This document shows positions 39,161-51,140 of a stretch of DNA of 64,000 nucleotides, in pieces. Source of the stretch: Paralichthys olivaceus (Eukaryota; Chordata; Actinopteri; Pleuronectiformes; Paralichthyidae). The translations under genes were made by a program, and so were the position numbers. The stretch lies in contig NC_091113.1 in the NCBI RefSeq assembly GCF_024713975.1, positions 12,908,501-12,972,500 of the forward strand. Direction: 5' to 3'. How positions within the stretch are numbered: position 1 is the first letter of the stretch; every line of letters starts with the position of its first letter. Under the pieces are notes generated by a model. That model had not been told where the DNA came from, ran no database searches, and was given only the letters and a program-made list of their open reading frames with translations.

Positions 39161-41198
39161 TGAAAACCGGGTATGTATAGATTTATTGCCAGATGAGCCT
39201 CAGTTCATTTTCATTTGTGAGTATCAGATTATCATGTGATCAGCAGTACAGAACACTATTCATGAAATATAGGAAATAGGTTGAAACGATAACTTGTAGA
39301 GACATACCTCCTTCAAGCCGGATCCTCACATATTGCAACCATGTGCTCAGTTTCTGCAAACCTGTTACAGTTCCACCTGCTCACAGACTTAAGCATTCTC
39401 TGATGTTTAATTCCTAAAGGTCTCAACATTATACATTGAACCCCCCCCCCCCCATAAATTGTCAAAAACATAATGTTGCAAGAAACTGAAAAAAGCATCC
39501 TCCATCTGCCCTCAAGTTATAATAATATCTTTATTTATATCGCACTTTTAAAAAAAGACATGCATAAGACAAATAAAAATACTTTTAAAAAAATAAAGAA
39601 ACTAACATTTAAGCAAGACAACCCAGTCCAACATATATAAATGAACAGAACTAGCATAATGAAAGAAATCAGAGAATGCTTAAGCTTTGATTTAAAGGAA
39701 GTTACTGAGTAAATTGGTTCAGTGGTTTTTGTGTAATCCTGCAAACAGACAACCAAAAAGCAACATAACCTCTTAAAATAATGAAATATAACACTGCATA
39801 TATGAAAATGAGGATTTATGTGGGGAAAATAAAAGTGACAGATATAGTATAGCACATTGGGTCTGTAGCAGCACTGGACTCATGGATGACATTTATGTAA
39901 GTAGTGCAGTAAACAGAGCAAACAAGCACGAAATGCAAATATGCATTGTGGAATATTTCGAAAAATGAGATGAGAAGCCTGGAGGTAAAACCGTCCTTAC
40001 GTCTGCTTGTTCTTGTATCGTCTGTCAGACGGCCACAAGGAGGAGGATCCGTGTGCTGGTTGCCTGTTATCATTGATGAAGATGTGCAATTCTCAGGCAC
40101 CACAGATGGAAGGTGGGAGATCAGATGTGTTAACGTGTGACCTGTCACTGTATGATGAGGTTAAAGGGAAACACGTAGGAAACATAGACAGTGTTAACAT
40201 CAAATACTTCATTTTCATGGTAAGATATTATTATATATATATATTATCTCAAATACTGGGACATCTGAGTCCATCCTGTAAATGTAGGATAACAAGGCAG
40301 CGTGTGTGTGTGTGTGTGTGTTTGTGTGATCACTGTATGTGTCAAATGGCAGACGGCAAACACAGACACAAGGCTCGTAAATCTCTGCATAGACAGAGTA
40401 GGAAACGGAAAGCAATGAAAGAGAAGGGAAGAGCAAAGGTTGGTTGGGCCATAAAGGTCTCGACTGATAACGTCACGTCACACACACACACACCTACCTA
40501 TCTCTTTTTATACAGTTTATCACGCACGCACCCTGCGACACTGTCAATAAGGAAGACTTAATGTGGCAGTAAATGAATCCACAAGCTAATTATGATCAAC
40601 TGAGAGTTCCCTCACTCAATTAGTTCAGTCCTCACCTTAATCAAATCTAAGTGGTCGCTCAGCACACGACCAATTAACTGTAGAGTCTGAGCAGCAACAT
40701 GACCCCATTACTTCCACATGTAGGCCAGCAAAGGTCATTACACTGAGTCACATTCATTTCATGGAGACGTACTCTAACTTTAACCAGTCAACCCCAGCAA
40801 CGTGTTTTCGGCTTCACTCACTCTCGCACACACACACACAATGACACTGAGGGAACCAAAGTTAACAAGGCAATAAAAGGTAACAAAGTAAATAAATAAT
40901 GTTTTTCTTCCAACATACAACATGGAACTTGGGCCTCTAGGAGTTTCTCAATCTAAACAATGATAAAACTTTTAGTTTGATGATGTTGAGAAGTAATAAA
41001 ACTGTGTTTCTCCTTCGTCATGCGTCATTTGACCCTGAAGTTACAGCAGAGACTAATGAACCTTGAATGAAATTGAGGAGTTCTCTGGGTTGGAACATTG
41101 TTAGAAACACTTTGTATAATGTAAGAACACATGTCAACAAAATATATCCAACAGGTCTAGTTGTTTGTAGACATTCTAACGAAGAACTGTTACATGTT

Positions 41199-41223
41199 AT
41201 ATATATATATATATATATATATA
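41199..41223 (+). repeat. (AT)n microsatellite
   Basis: About 12 uninterrupted AT units in intergenic DNA. Confidence 0.93.
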
Positions 41224-41459
41224 GAAGTTTTGCAACAGCTCCATCACCAGTACATTATGATGATGAATCATGGCTGTTAAGGGATCGCTCCATCATCCAG
41301 TGGAGATGCTAATGAGACATCCGCTGCTGCCGAGGTGCATTCAAAATAAAACACTTTGAATTCTTGGTTCCTACACTGTGAAAACAAAAACTTGAAATTG
41401 CTCTTGTAATTAAATACAAAGAACATTTAATGGCAACGTAAACACAGAAAAGTATTTGC

Positions 41460-41610
41460 TTCAAATAACTGAACTCACTAACAAGAAGGTTTCTGGTTCA
41501 AGTCAGGCTCCAGCTCCTCCAGTCCACATGCTTCAGTGTCCTTAGGCAAGACACAATCCTAAATTGCCCATGAAAGATGTGAGTGACTGGTGTTTGACAG
41601 ATTTGTTCTG
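41460..41610 (+). repeat. Degraded SINE-like fragment
   Basis: AAGAAGGTTTCTGGTTCAAG resembles a tRNA-type B-box region. It is followed by TGTCCTTAGGCAAGACACAA and AAAAGCACTTTGAGTGTTC, phrases typical of a widespread fish SINE. No intact A box is seen. Confidence 0.45.
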
Positions 41611-42774
41611 TAAAAGCACTTTGAGTGTTCAAATAAAACAAAAAAAAATCCTGTATGCCTTTAAATTACATTTAAAATTTCTTCTGGCAAACATAAAGGT
41701 TAATTGTGATCACAACTAAACAGGTGAGGACCCAAATGCAGACTTTATCTGAGGACAGATTCAAAACACTGTCTAATAAGACTAAACAGGTTCAGTACAG
41801 GAAGGCAGAGGTGACAAACACAGAGGAAAAAAGTTTAGTGCAAACAACAAAGCTTGGTATTAAACTTACAGGAGATAACACAAGGCAAATGGTGACATGC
41901 TGACACAGAACTGATGAGAGGAACTGGCAACAAGATGGAGGAGACACAACAAGACACAGGTGAAACTACTGACACCAGAGCAGGTCATCAACAGAGCAGG
42001 GAAACCTGACACAAACTTCAGAATAAAACAGGAAATAAACAAGTCACAGTTCCAACAAAGATAAAAAGGAAGACAAAGAAAAAGTAGGAAAGGAGGCTAA
42101 AGTCCATGAAGAAAATTCAAAACATTTAGTAATTAAAAACTCAAAATGTGAACTTTTAAAATATATGAACAATGAATGATCAGTACAAAAGCACAAATCA
42201 AACAATAAGTAGCTTTGAAGTTTTGAGTATCCGAACCCTAATCTGACCAAAGTCTTTTCTGACTCTGACTGATCATGATTATCCTTCAGTTTGCTTTACT
42301 ACTTTGATTATTATTATCAGTGTCCATTTCATTTATTTTTCTTTTAGCGTGTTTGCAGCTATACATTCTTTTTTATTCTTTTTCTCTATTCAGTCATCTA
42401 CAATTCATAGTTTTAAACTTCTATCTCGCATTTAAATCAAGCTGTTTGGTTACACATCCATGCATATTTCTGTTTTCATGCCGCTGAGTGTGGTTGCCAA
42501 TGTAAGTTTGCTAAGCCAGGAGCAACACTTGAAAACAGATGCTGTCGTCCGTCATCTTGGTGCTGTGCTTGTTGCTGGGAAATCCGACACGTAGACAGCG
42601 ATGTGGGCAGCTCGAAAGCAATCTGTATTTTTAAAAGGTTTTCAAGTTGAACCAGAACCAGCAATAGAACTCGGTTCACTTGGCTGGAAGAGGGGGGAAA
42701 ATAAAGCTTGATAGCCGACTAACTCTGTCCACTGTCCCCCATTAGAGACAAACTCAGAAGACTCCACTGTGTGT

Positions 42775-42965
42775 CCCTCAGTTGGAGACAGATCTTTTTT
42801 AGTTTCCTTGTGCACTTGTTGCTTTGGACGTTTAAATGTAAATGTGACAACTTGCATGGGTTCTGTGTGGAGTTTGCATGTTCTCTCTGTGTCTGCGTTG
42901 GTTTTCTCCAGGTACAGTTTCCTCCCAAAGTCCAAAGTCCTGCAGGTTGGGTTTATTGGATGAGA
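42775..42965 (+). repeat. SINE fragment (tail portion)
   Basis: Contains GTGTGGAGTTTGCATGTTCT, GGTTTTCTCCAGGTACAG and TTTCCTCCCAAAGTCC, the same body as the fuller copy at about 48405-48712. The tRNA-like head is missing or unrecognisable. Confidence 0.6.
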
Positions 42966-43770
42966 GCGTGTACAGGTGTTTGTCTTTATAGGTCAGCACA
43001 GTGATGGTCATAAGGTAAAACCAGCAGTTGATTATATTCCTGAAGACGATCTGAATTGAATAACTCCTCTACTTTAGTACACATTTGAGGTACTTGGACT
43101 GTACTTGTTTATTTAAATGTTCTGCTACTATATACTCACCACTATTACGTACGATGCTACATTAAAAAAAACATGATGCACTTTAAAAATATGAAAACTG
43201 AGTATGAATTTAACTTTTTAAGTTTATAAAATTGATGAAACTGGCTCCAAGTCCTCCAACCAACAATTCATCAGTGATAATTACATATTATTAAAGTTCA
43301 CAGGGCACACTAACAAAATTATAATTTTGCTTTTTATACCTTTCCTTCATCATAGCCCTCAGTAAACCAGGAGCACAGTCTGCTGTCTGTGGGTTGCCAG
43401 GTCTGTCGGTGGTGTTTTTATCCACATGTCTGTTTTGAACTTTTGCCTTTTAACACTGTCCTGTGTTTGTTTAACCCACTGAGGAGCTTTGTGTACTAAA
43501 CCTGCAGATTATTTGTGCTGTGATGCCCTCTACTGGACAAACAGCAATCCTAAAACAAACTCAGATCTGTTAGTGACGCTGACGCAGAGCTCGCTCCAAA
43601 AACGTTGTCAAAGTTAAGAAGGCTCTTAAAATAACCGCCCTAGTTCTTCCACTTTGTACTGACACCAGCGAGGAACTGAAAGAGACTGAGGTAAAATCTG
43701 AACTATAAGAAAAATCTCTTCGCAAACAATGAAGACATTTCCACACAGGCATGTGAATACAGTAGTAAGT

Positions 43771-43776
43771 TTTATT
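43771..43776 (-). terminator. csdc2: Candidate poly(A) signal for csdc2
   Basis: The minus strand reads TTTGAATAAAACTTACTACT, with a GT-rich stretch (CCTGTGTGG) about 25 bases further on. If used, the csdc2 3' UTR would be about 2.6 kb and would include a TIR element. Other AATAAA candidates on this strand exist closer to the stop. Confidence 0.3.
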
Positions 43777-44497
43777 CAAACGTTATCTTAATGACTAAAG
43801 ACTGACTGTCACAGTGGTTTGACTAAAAAAATAAAAGTGCTTGCGAACACAAACTTGTTTCTCTCACATTATAATAAATCAAACAGATACAGTGTGTTAC
43901 TACATGATGTTAAGTCATAACCGTGGCAAGAAAACAAAAATAAATCAAAAGATGCATAGAAGACCTGACGACGCCTCTTTGAAGGCTCCGGCTGTGTCAC
44001 TGCATGATGAGACCCACTTAACGTGTTCTACGTAGAAATTACAACAAACATAACAGTACATGCCATTTCCAAAACAACAAAGCTGCTCACATAGTTATTA
44101 AAAATTACACAAGGATTAGGTAGAAATTAGAAACACATGTTTGGAAAGACGATGACATGACAGTAGCAAGAGGTTTTCTTTAACAGGGTAGTATCATTAG
44201 AGTGAGGTGTGCAGTGTATTCAAACAGGTTTAGACTTGCACAAATACTTATAAATGCCACTTTTATTTACCAAACGCCTGATGTCTCATAGTTACAAATG
44301 ATAATAAATAAGTCAATAAATAAATAGTCGTTCTAAACTTACATCAGAGAGCTTTTGCTGCTCAGTTTTTCTTTAATTTCTTAACATCATCTACCAGGAC
44401 CTATGACACTTTACTGAACCTTTAGCCTAAAAGTCAGCAGTTCATCCTCCTCAGCCTGACCCATCGTAAACTTAATTCCTATCAGTTTATTCTGAAG

Positions 44498-45081
44498 CAG
44501 GGGCAGATCCAGGGGTGGGGTCAGGGGGCCAGTGACACCAGCTGAAACCTTATTGGCCCCTGAAATTCCCTTGTCCTGTCAGTAGTCTCTTAAAAATAGT
44601 TACTTACTAACAATACTAATGAGAAATAGGCCAATCTACTAAGATTTTTTAGTTTCTAAGCTTTTTCGAAAGTACACAATGAGCCTCGTTCAAGAACCGT
44701 TCATACTAACAGATGTGTTCTGAATTTGTTCATACAAGTGATTTGAAGAACTCATTGATGCACCGGCTAAATTTTGTGATGGTGATGACCTGTGGGACTT
44801 AATCTTAACCTCATCACCCACACAACAAGCTTCATATGTGCACTCAATGTGACACAGCGAACGTGGAGCGTTTGTTGCTTCTGAAGCACATTTGTGAGAA
44901 CTCACCTTACCAACAAATGTAGGAGACATTTAAGATGAGAGCAAGAACATGTTCTTGCATGAGGCCCAATGTGCTTGGATTTTCAAAATGTAGCCAGTGA
45001 TGCGGATGTTGGATATATAATTGATCCCCTCTGTGTCTATGGCCCCTGATTTAGAAAAACCCTAGATCTGCAACTGCCCTG
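44498..45081. mobile_element. Non-autonomous TIR element, possibly hAT-like
   Basis: The left end is CAGGGGCAGATCCAGGGGTG with GGGGGCCAGTGACACCAG further in. The inverse complement of the right end is CAGGGCAGTTGCAGATCTAG with CAGGGGCCATAGACACAGAG further in. The matching order of blocks supports terminal inverted repeats about 584 bp apart. CAGGG-type ends are common in hAT elements. I could not find a clear 8-bp target duplication, so the class is tentative. No transposase frame. Confidence 0.5.
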
Positions 45082-46379
45082 AGGCAAAAACAATGTCTGA
45101 AGGCTACAAATGCAACAGGGACTCTTTTATTTATCACAACAATGGAAAAATCTGGCCATCTAAACTTGTCTTTTTTACATATGTCATTTTAAAGAATCCT
45201 TATTCTTGAGAAATATGCAAATGAACATATTTCTCACATCGTCAAACTGTTTCTTTAACTCTGTTGCATTAAACTAACAATCAAATAAGATGACAACTGC
45301 ATCTTGGTCTTCCTCCTCACACGTACTTTACAACATTTCAAATCTAGCTGCATCAAGTACATTTATAGACAATCACTCCATCCTCTGCCCGGTTCACTTC
45401 CCCTCTCCGGTTTCCTTCTCCCCAACCTCCAAACCCTCCGGCCTGGTTTTCCTGTGGCAGGCTCACAAATCTTCCTCCTACAGTCTCACCCACCGAAAAG
45501 TATGACCATCATAGGAGCTGGCTACAATAACACTGGATTTCTACACAAAAACACAGTAGTGCTACAATGTTAAGAAGGAAAATAATTCCTTATATGTGGA
45601 GCTCACAGCTCTTGAGGCCGAAACACATTAAGAGTAGAGCTGGGACAGAACTGAGAGCGTGTCAAACTCATTTACGACTGCATATACACTCATTTGTAAT
45701 TTGACTCTGTAAAGGCAGTGAGATGAAGGCAGATCTGACGAGCTGTTCATTTCATAGTAAGCCAAGTCAGATAATACACAAGAGATAAGGCCATTACAAA
45801 AGTATTCTCATTTAATCCTTGTTCTAATAGTGAAAACTGTCAAAGACTGTCTCCATCTGTTGTAAACACACACACACAGATGTTCGATGCCTGACTCTTG
45901 GCAACGCAATTGAAATAATTTGTGAGAACAATGGGAAAGTGGGAGTAAAATCCAACATCCACTGAGCTGGTCCCTCAGTCGTGTGCTCGTGGACGGTCAA
46001 TATGGCGGACTTTTGCTCTTAATGCCTTTTGGTCTCTAACACATTTCATTTTCAACTTGTCAAAGACACCACTGAAGTTTTATTATATTCCCGAGGTCAA
46101 GGTAAAGATGCTGCGACTTAGCAAACCCAACTTTTAACCCCTCAACCTAAACGGTGAAACCCTGACCCTCAAAAAAAACATTCAAACAGGTACATTCAAA
46201 GCTTAATTTCTGACCCTAACCTTAATATTCTAACATTCTACCTCTAATCCCTCGTTCTCACACCTGGTACCAAACCTCAGAACCAGAAAACATACATTTA
46301 GTCCATCCCCTCCCCTTCCAGCTCCAGCTGCATTCCAAGAACTTTCTCTTCCCCATCGGTGCAGGCCTAAAGCCCTGGT

Positions 46380-47402
46380 CTATGAGCTGATGATCTGACC
46401 TGACCAGGTCTCGTGCTTGGTGCCTGGATTCAGGTGGGTGATCACCACGTCCACAGCCTGGATCTTCTGGTTCTTCGGAGGGATGGGACACACCTTGTAT
46501 GTGACCTCATCGCCTTCCATAGGCACGTACTCTCCTTCAATGCTGTCAGAGAAAAAGAGACCATATTACAAAGTCGTGTTTTTCATTCATGTGGAATGAC
46601 CATACTTTCGTGTGTTTTTCTATTAAAAAAACACAAGGATCGTTTCCCCCCAAGTTATAAGAACTGATTTAATGACCATAATATGACTAACTTCATTTCT
46701 CTGTTGCTAACTTCAACACAGCTCAAGGCATCTAACAGCTCCCAAAAATGCACTCCTGGAGTTTAGCACTACTTATTGATGCGTACACGTAGTCAAAAGC
46801 AAGTATATCTCCGAGGCTCTAACTATTCTCACAGCCCTGGAAGTGACAACAGAAATGTCATATTGCATCAGATACGCTGTCCTATCAGCTGTCATCTACC
46901 ACCATTTGGCTCGAGGACTTGCCCAGTGAGGTCACTCACTCAGAGATGTGGACAAAGATGTCCTCTGCTCCATGAGAAGGACGAATGAATCCATGACCCT
47001 GAGACCTGGAGAAGTTTTTACACACCCCTTTAAATACTGGACCTGATTTGGCTCGCACTGTCCTGCAGAGAAAGATAGACATAGACAGCCGGAGAGAGAG
47101 AGAGACAGAAAGGTGGAAAGAAAGACAGACATACAGTGCATCGTAAGTCATTGCCACAGAAGGTACCACCAAGGAGAAAAGTGTCAGCCCCTTGGCCTGT
47201 GTGCTCCTACTCACGCTGAGTATGTGCGGGTGCGTTTGGTGGGCAGTGGGCTTGGCAGCTCTCTAGGCTGTGGCGGTTTCCTTTCCCTCTCCCATACCCG
47301 GCTGCCCTCCCTCAGGAAAGGGAAGGAGAGCTGCAGGGGGGTGCGCGGTGAGGCAAGTGGCAGTGGGGGGTCCACTGTCGTGGATGGGTCAGGGTCTGAC
47401 AT
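46380..47402 (-). CDS. csdc2: CSDC2 (PIPPin), cold-shock-domain RNA-binding protein
   Basis: CSDC2 is a small cold-shock-domain protein; the mammalian orthologue (PIPPin) binds the 3' ends of histone H1 and H3.3 mRNAs, mainly in brain. Coding exons 47402-47215, 47062-46940 and 46542-46380 give 157 aa (human 153). The N-terminal head is Pro/Ser-rich and carries the conserved [18 protein letters not shown] and [15 protein letters not shown]. The cold-shock domain begins [20 protein letters not shown] (RNP1-like SQGHGFI) and continues [16 protein letters not shown] (RNP2-like) to [18 protein letters not shown]. The tail [11 protein letters not shown] matches the family end. The start is the ATG that aligns with the human N-terminus. 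Teleosts may have two copies; I cannot say whether this is the a or b form. Confidence 0.95.
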
Positions 47403-48404
47403 CTTGACTCGCTACACGTAGTGTCTCTTTTTTTATTTCCTGTTTTGGGTTTCCTCCGATGGCAGGGTTAGGGAGGAGGGTTACACCTCCTGCATGGTAG
47501 GTGTAAGGGAGGGGAGATGATGTTCAAAGAGGAAGCCTGACAGTGAAGGAGAGGAGCGATGATACCCTGAAATAAAGGAGCATGAGAGGGGGGGTTGGCA
47601 GAGGAGAAAAAAATGGTTTTGTCAAATATCAGAGGTTGATAAAGAAACAATCAGATTTGTGAGTGTTATTTTACTTTTTGGTACTAATCACTTTTCCCAC
47701 AATCTCAGGGTTCCATCTCTCTGGCTTCTCCAGTTGAGAATAACAAAGCTATTTGGTTTCTGAGTGCCAAGACTCTGATCTCTGCAGCTTTGTAAAGGTC
47801 CCAAGATAATGTAAATAACAATCTCGCCCCAGAGGGCCTCGACTCGGCTCATCACACTTTATGGTATTAGAATCCACACTCACCCACGCCTGACATCCAT
47901 TACAGGATTGCTCTCCTTGTCTGTACTCGTACAACAAGCTGCTCTCTGAACCATTTCAGACAATCATTTTAGGAAGTATGAGCTCGGTCTCCACGCTGTA
48001 CAACCCAATTACAGTCTTGTAACCGGGACGCATCACATTCATCATGTTCCTCACTATGACACTTACTACAAGTATGAAGGGCTATAAGTCGTTGTTCTAC
48101 AGAGGTCAAACACTGACACCTGGTTTGTCGGTGACACACAACAGGGGTGGATGTGTATTTAGGGGCAGTTATCAGCAGCCACTTCACATTCAACAGTTAG
48201 TATTGACATCTGCAGGCCTAATGTTTGACAATGACTGATGAGATGAGTGTGTGTCAGAGTGAATCCCACAGGCTCCTTTCAATAACACACTCTCTGCCTC
48301 GCTCTCTGTGTCAGTCTAAATATAGCAGCATGTGTGTGTGTGTGTGAGAACTGGACCACAGGATCTAAGGCTGGAGGCTCTCACATACAGTACTGGCATT
48401 TATT

Positions 48405-48712
48405 TACAAGTCACACCGTGGTACAATGGTTACTACAACAAAAAGATGGTTCTTGGTTTGAATCCCAGTTTGGCCAGGGGTCTGTCTGTGTGGAGTTTGT
48501 ATGTTATCCCTATGCCTGCATGGGTTTTCTCCTGGTACTCCAGCTTCCTCCCATCGACCAGAGACATTCAATTAGGGGTTTGATGAGAGACTTTAAAGGT
48601 GTGAATGTGAGCATGAATGGTTGTTTGTCCCTGTATGTCTTCCCTGTGATATGCTGTCCATAGTTCTGTCTGTTGCCCAATGTCAGCTGGGATTGGGTGA
48701 CCCTAACCATAA
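48405..48712 (+). repeat. tRNA-derived SINE, near full length
   Basis: An A-box-like GTGGTACAATGG (48418-48429) and a B box GGTTTGAATCC (48455-48465) form a tRNA-type head. The body follows with GTGTGGAGTTTGTATGTTAT, GGGTTTTCTCCTGGTACTCC and GTGAATGTGAGCATGAATGG, ending near CAGCTGGGATTGGG. This is a fish SINE family with several copies in this window. Confidence 0.75.
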
Positions 48713-49379
48713 AGATACAGAACTGACGGAGCCTTCTGTCTGTACTTTGCATTAATTGCCTTCACATTATGTAAAAATCTTCTCCATCACATAGATTAAA
48801 AAGAGGGTTTGGATTTTACTTTAGAGTTAGCGAGGTTTAGGTTGACCACACGTCTGTTCAAGTGGTAGCAGGGTTTAAAGGTCACAGCATCATCACAGAG
48901 GCAGCTTTAATCCCTCTTTGGGGAACAGATATCAAATATATGATAAGTGAGGCTTTTATCCTCCTGGTTTCATGTTAGATAGTGTCCATGCAATGATGAT
49001 CAACACACACGTGTCATCGGGGAGGCAGCAGGGGAGCGCACTGACGCGACTGACGGATGACAAGGCATAAATATGTAGCCTAAATAATTCAGCAACTTCA
49101 CTGGTGGAGCTCCTCTTTCATCAGCCCACAGAGCCAGGCCTGCAAATCACAGGCTTATTTATGAGTCTGCAGTGCATCAGGAGGGTGTGAAGCTGCAAAA
49201 GAAAAAACAGAAAAGAAACAAAAGCCTGATCTGAGAGTGGACTGGAGGAAGGAAGCGCGAGCAAGAGAAAAGACGGACAAAAGGCCAAAAGCACCTCCCT
49301 AAGAAAGAAACCGCAGCTCTGTGGCTGTCTGTGTTCCACTGCATCAGCATGGCAGACACGTCAACTCCTCTCTAGCACT

Positions 49380-50160
49380 CACACACACACTGTCACACAC
49401 AGACACAGACACAAAGACACATACACAAACCTTGTACTTCTACTTCAGTGAGGACACTCTTTGGCATAATGCATTCCCCTTACGTTAACAATCACAACCA
49501 AATCCCAATTTTTAAATGGTCCCATTGCTAGTTGTATTAGTCCTTATTAGAACTTTGCAGACTTCCATTCATTGTGGACAGCCTAACCCAAACCTTACCC
49601 CTACCCTGAACCACGATTCAGATCTTACTCCTGACCTTGACCAGAAGCTCAGAAATAAGGTTTCCTCATCAGGATTGGGGTTCAGTCCCCATGACGTCCA
49701 CTGGTCCTGACAAAGTCAGTGTTTATGCTGGAAAAGGTCCAACAGAGGTTCCAAAAAATAGTGTACACACAAACACATTCTTGGGCCCCTATTTGCATAA
49801 TTTATTCCCTGGCCCTGAATAATAAACCATCACAATTAAATATCTAATCCTGTCCTAAAGCTAATTCTAACAGTAAAAGCAAGTCTTAACCCTCAAAGGT
49901 GAGCACCGACCAAAATGTCCTCCCTCTCCCAAAATGTCTCCACTTTAAACCGGTCCATAGAAATCTGTGGAGGTCTGCACAGCTACCTTCATCAGGACTT
50001 TGCACTGACGAACCCAATCTTCTCCCTAACCTTGACCAGGGAACTCAATACACACTTTACTCCAGGATCTCTGGAGTCAGGCTGTTCCTCACTAAGACCT
50101 GGGTTCGATCCCCTGAGATCCACTGGTCCTGACCACTGTTTATACTGGGTGAGGACCTGA
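49380..50160. repeat. Degenerate CCTAA-type dispersed repeat, two or more copies
   Basis: Starts with CA/CACAGA simple repeats, then GCATTCCCCTTACGTTAACA, CCTAACCCAAACCTTACCCC and, near 49885-49950, TCTTAACCCTCAAAGGTGAG and CAAAATGTCCTCCCTC. A second partial unit runs from about 49960 to 50160. It resembles the blocks at about 12545-12744 and 25915-26150. Confidence 0.5.
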
Positions 50161-50549
50161 AGGGAAGCAGAAATCAGTGTCCAGACACGGAGGCTCTGTA
50201 TTTAAACTTTAAACCAGTGTTTCACTGGGACCAGCAGTGTGTTTGTGGTACAATGTGTGTGAGTGTGAGTCTGGCACAGCCTTAAATTATTCATTAGAAA
50301 ATAAAAGCCCCTCCGGCGCGTTGTTTCCAGAACATTCTCACACTGAGGCCGCTCACACAACAACACGCTCCCTGACACAGGGACACAAAACAGTGACACA
50401 ACAAACACGCGACGAGGGTAGGAAAAAATAAATAAGATGACGAGTCAGAGAGAAGCAGCCCGGCATTTTGTCACTGCAACACAATACACACACACACACG
50501 CACACAATAAAAGGCTCCGCACAGCCCACCGATAAGACGCGTTGCTTAC

Positions 50550-50820
50550 CGGGAGACACGACCCCTCTGTCGGTCAGCTCACAGCCGCGTGTCCGGAGCT
50601 GCTGCACGGGCAGGTGTGATGAGTGGAGGCGGTGGAAGGTGCGGGGACATGCGGGGGGAATGGAGTGAGACTGGTGTGGATGTGTGGAGGGATGAAGAGG
50701 CAGTAGAGATGGGAGGAGGGATGAAGAGGAGGAGGAGGGGTGAAGAGGAGGAGGTTAAAAACAACAGAGGTTTCACCACCACACTACACTCACTGCTTTG
50801 TTCCCTGCATGGATTCTCTG
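50550..50820 (-). promoter_or_regulatory. csdc2: Probable csdc2 non-coding first exon and promoter
   Basis: On the minus strand a good donor (CCCG|GTAAGC, exon end at 50550) closes a GC- and CpG-rich stretch (about 50550-50650) with purine/pyrimidine-rich DNA upstream. The csdc2 start codon lies 3.1 kb downstream, and acceptor-like sites precede it near 47540 (TCCTTCACTGTCAG) and 47570. The exon would hold only 5' UTR. This is inference from splice signals and composition. Confidence 0.4.
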
Positions 50821-50929
50821 GCTTCTGATTGGCCTGGTGAGCTTTAAACAGGAAGTTGAGAGGACAACATGGCTATGGATTCAATTTGTCACACGCACAC
50901 ACAATATTAACTGAGCTTTATTCATTCTG

Positions 50930-51140
50930 TCTGTGCAATCCAATGGTTCATGTGCAATCTATTCTTTGTGTCCTCACACTACACATATTTTCCTGTTTTT
51001 GAACTGTATATATAATATCCACTCATATTTTTCTATATTTTTTTATATTCCTTACACTTGAGTACTTGTTACTTGCTGCTGTGATATTCCAAATTTCCCC
51101 ATTGTGGGACTAATAAAGGATTATCTTATATCTTATGTGA
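50930..51140 (+). repeat. Truncated LINE 3' end with ATCTTAT-type tail
   Basis: CTGTGATATTCCAAATTTCC, then CCATTGTGGGACTAATAAAG and a short tail of TTATCTTATATCTTA repeats. The same end occurs in reverse at about 39008-39160. No reverse-transcriptase frame remains. Confidence 0.5.

Larger units (their letters stand above)
38431..46379. other. gucy2c-csdc2 intergenic region, repeat-rich
   Basis: No supported gene lies in these 8 kb. Contents: a LINE 3'-end-like tail (about 39008-39160), a family B fragment (about 39690-39780), a GT tract (about 40302-40322), an AT tract (41199-41223), SINE fragments (about 41460-41610 and 42775-42965), a possible csdc2 poly(A) signal (43771-43776, minus) and a TIR element (44498-45081). 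The 184-codon frame at 40007-40561 runs through a microsatellite and is not credible. Confidence 0.6.

Noticed and set aside
40007-40561. 184-codon plus-strand open frame
   Set aside because: It is kept open by a GT microsatellite and low-complexity purine-rich DNA; no domain similarity.
48405-48480. tRNA gene
   Set aside because: A- and B-box-like motifs are present but the cloverleaf is not maintained and the SINE body follows directly.
49380-50160. Interstitial telomere or chromosome-fusion scar
   Set aside because: The CCCTAA-like units are degenerate, embedded in other repeated text and occur at three sites, so a dispersed repeat explains them better.
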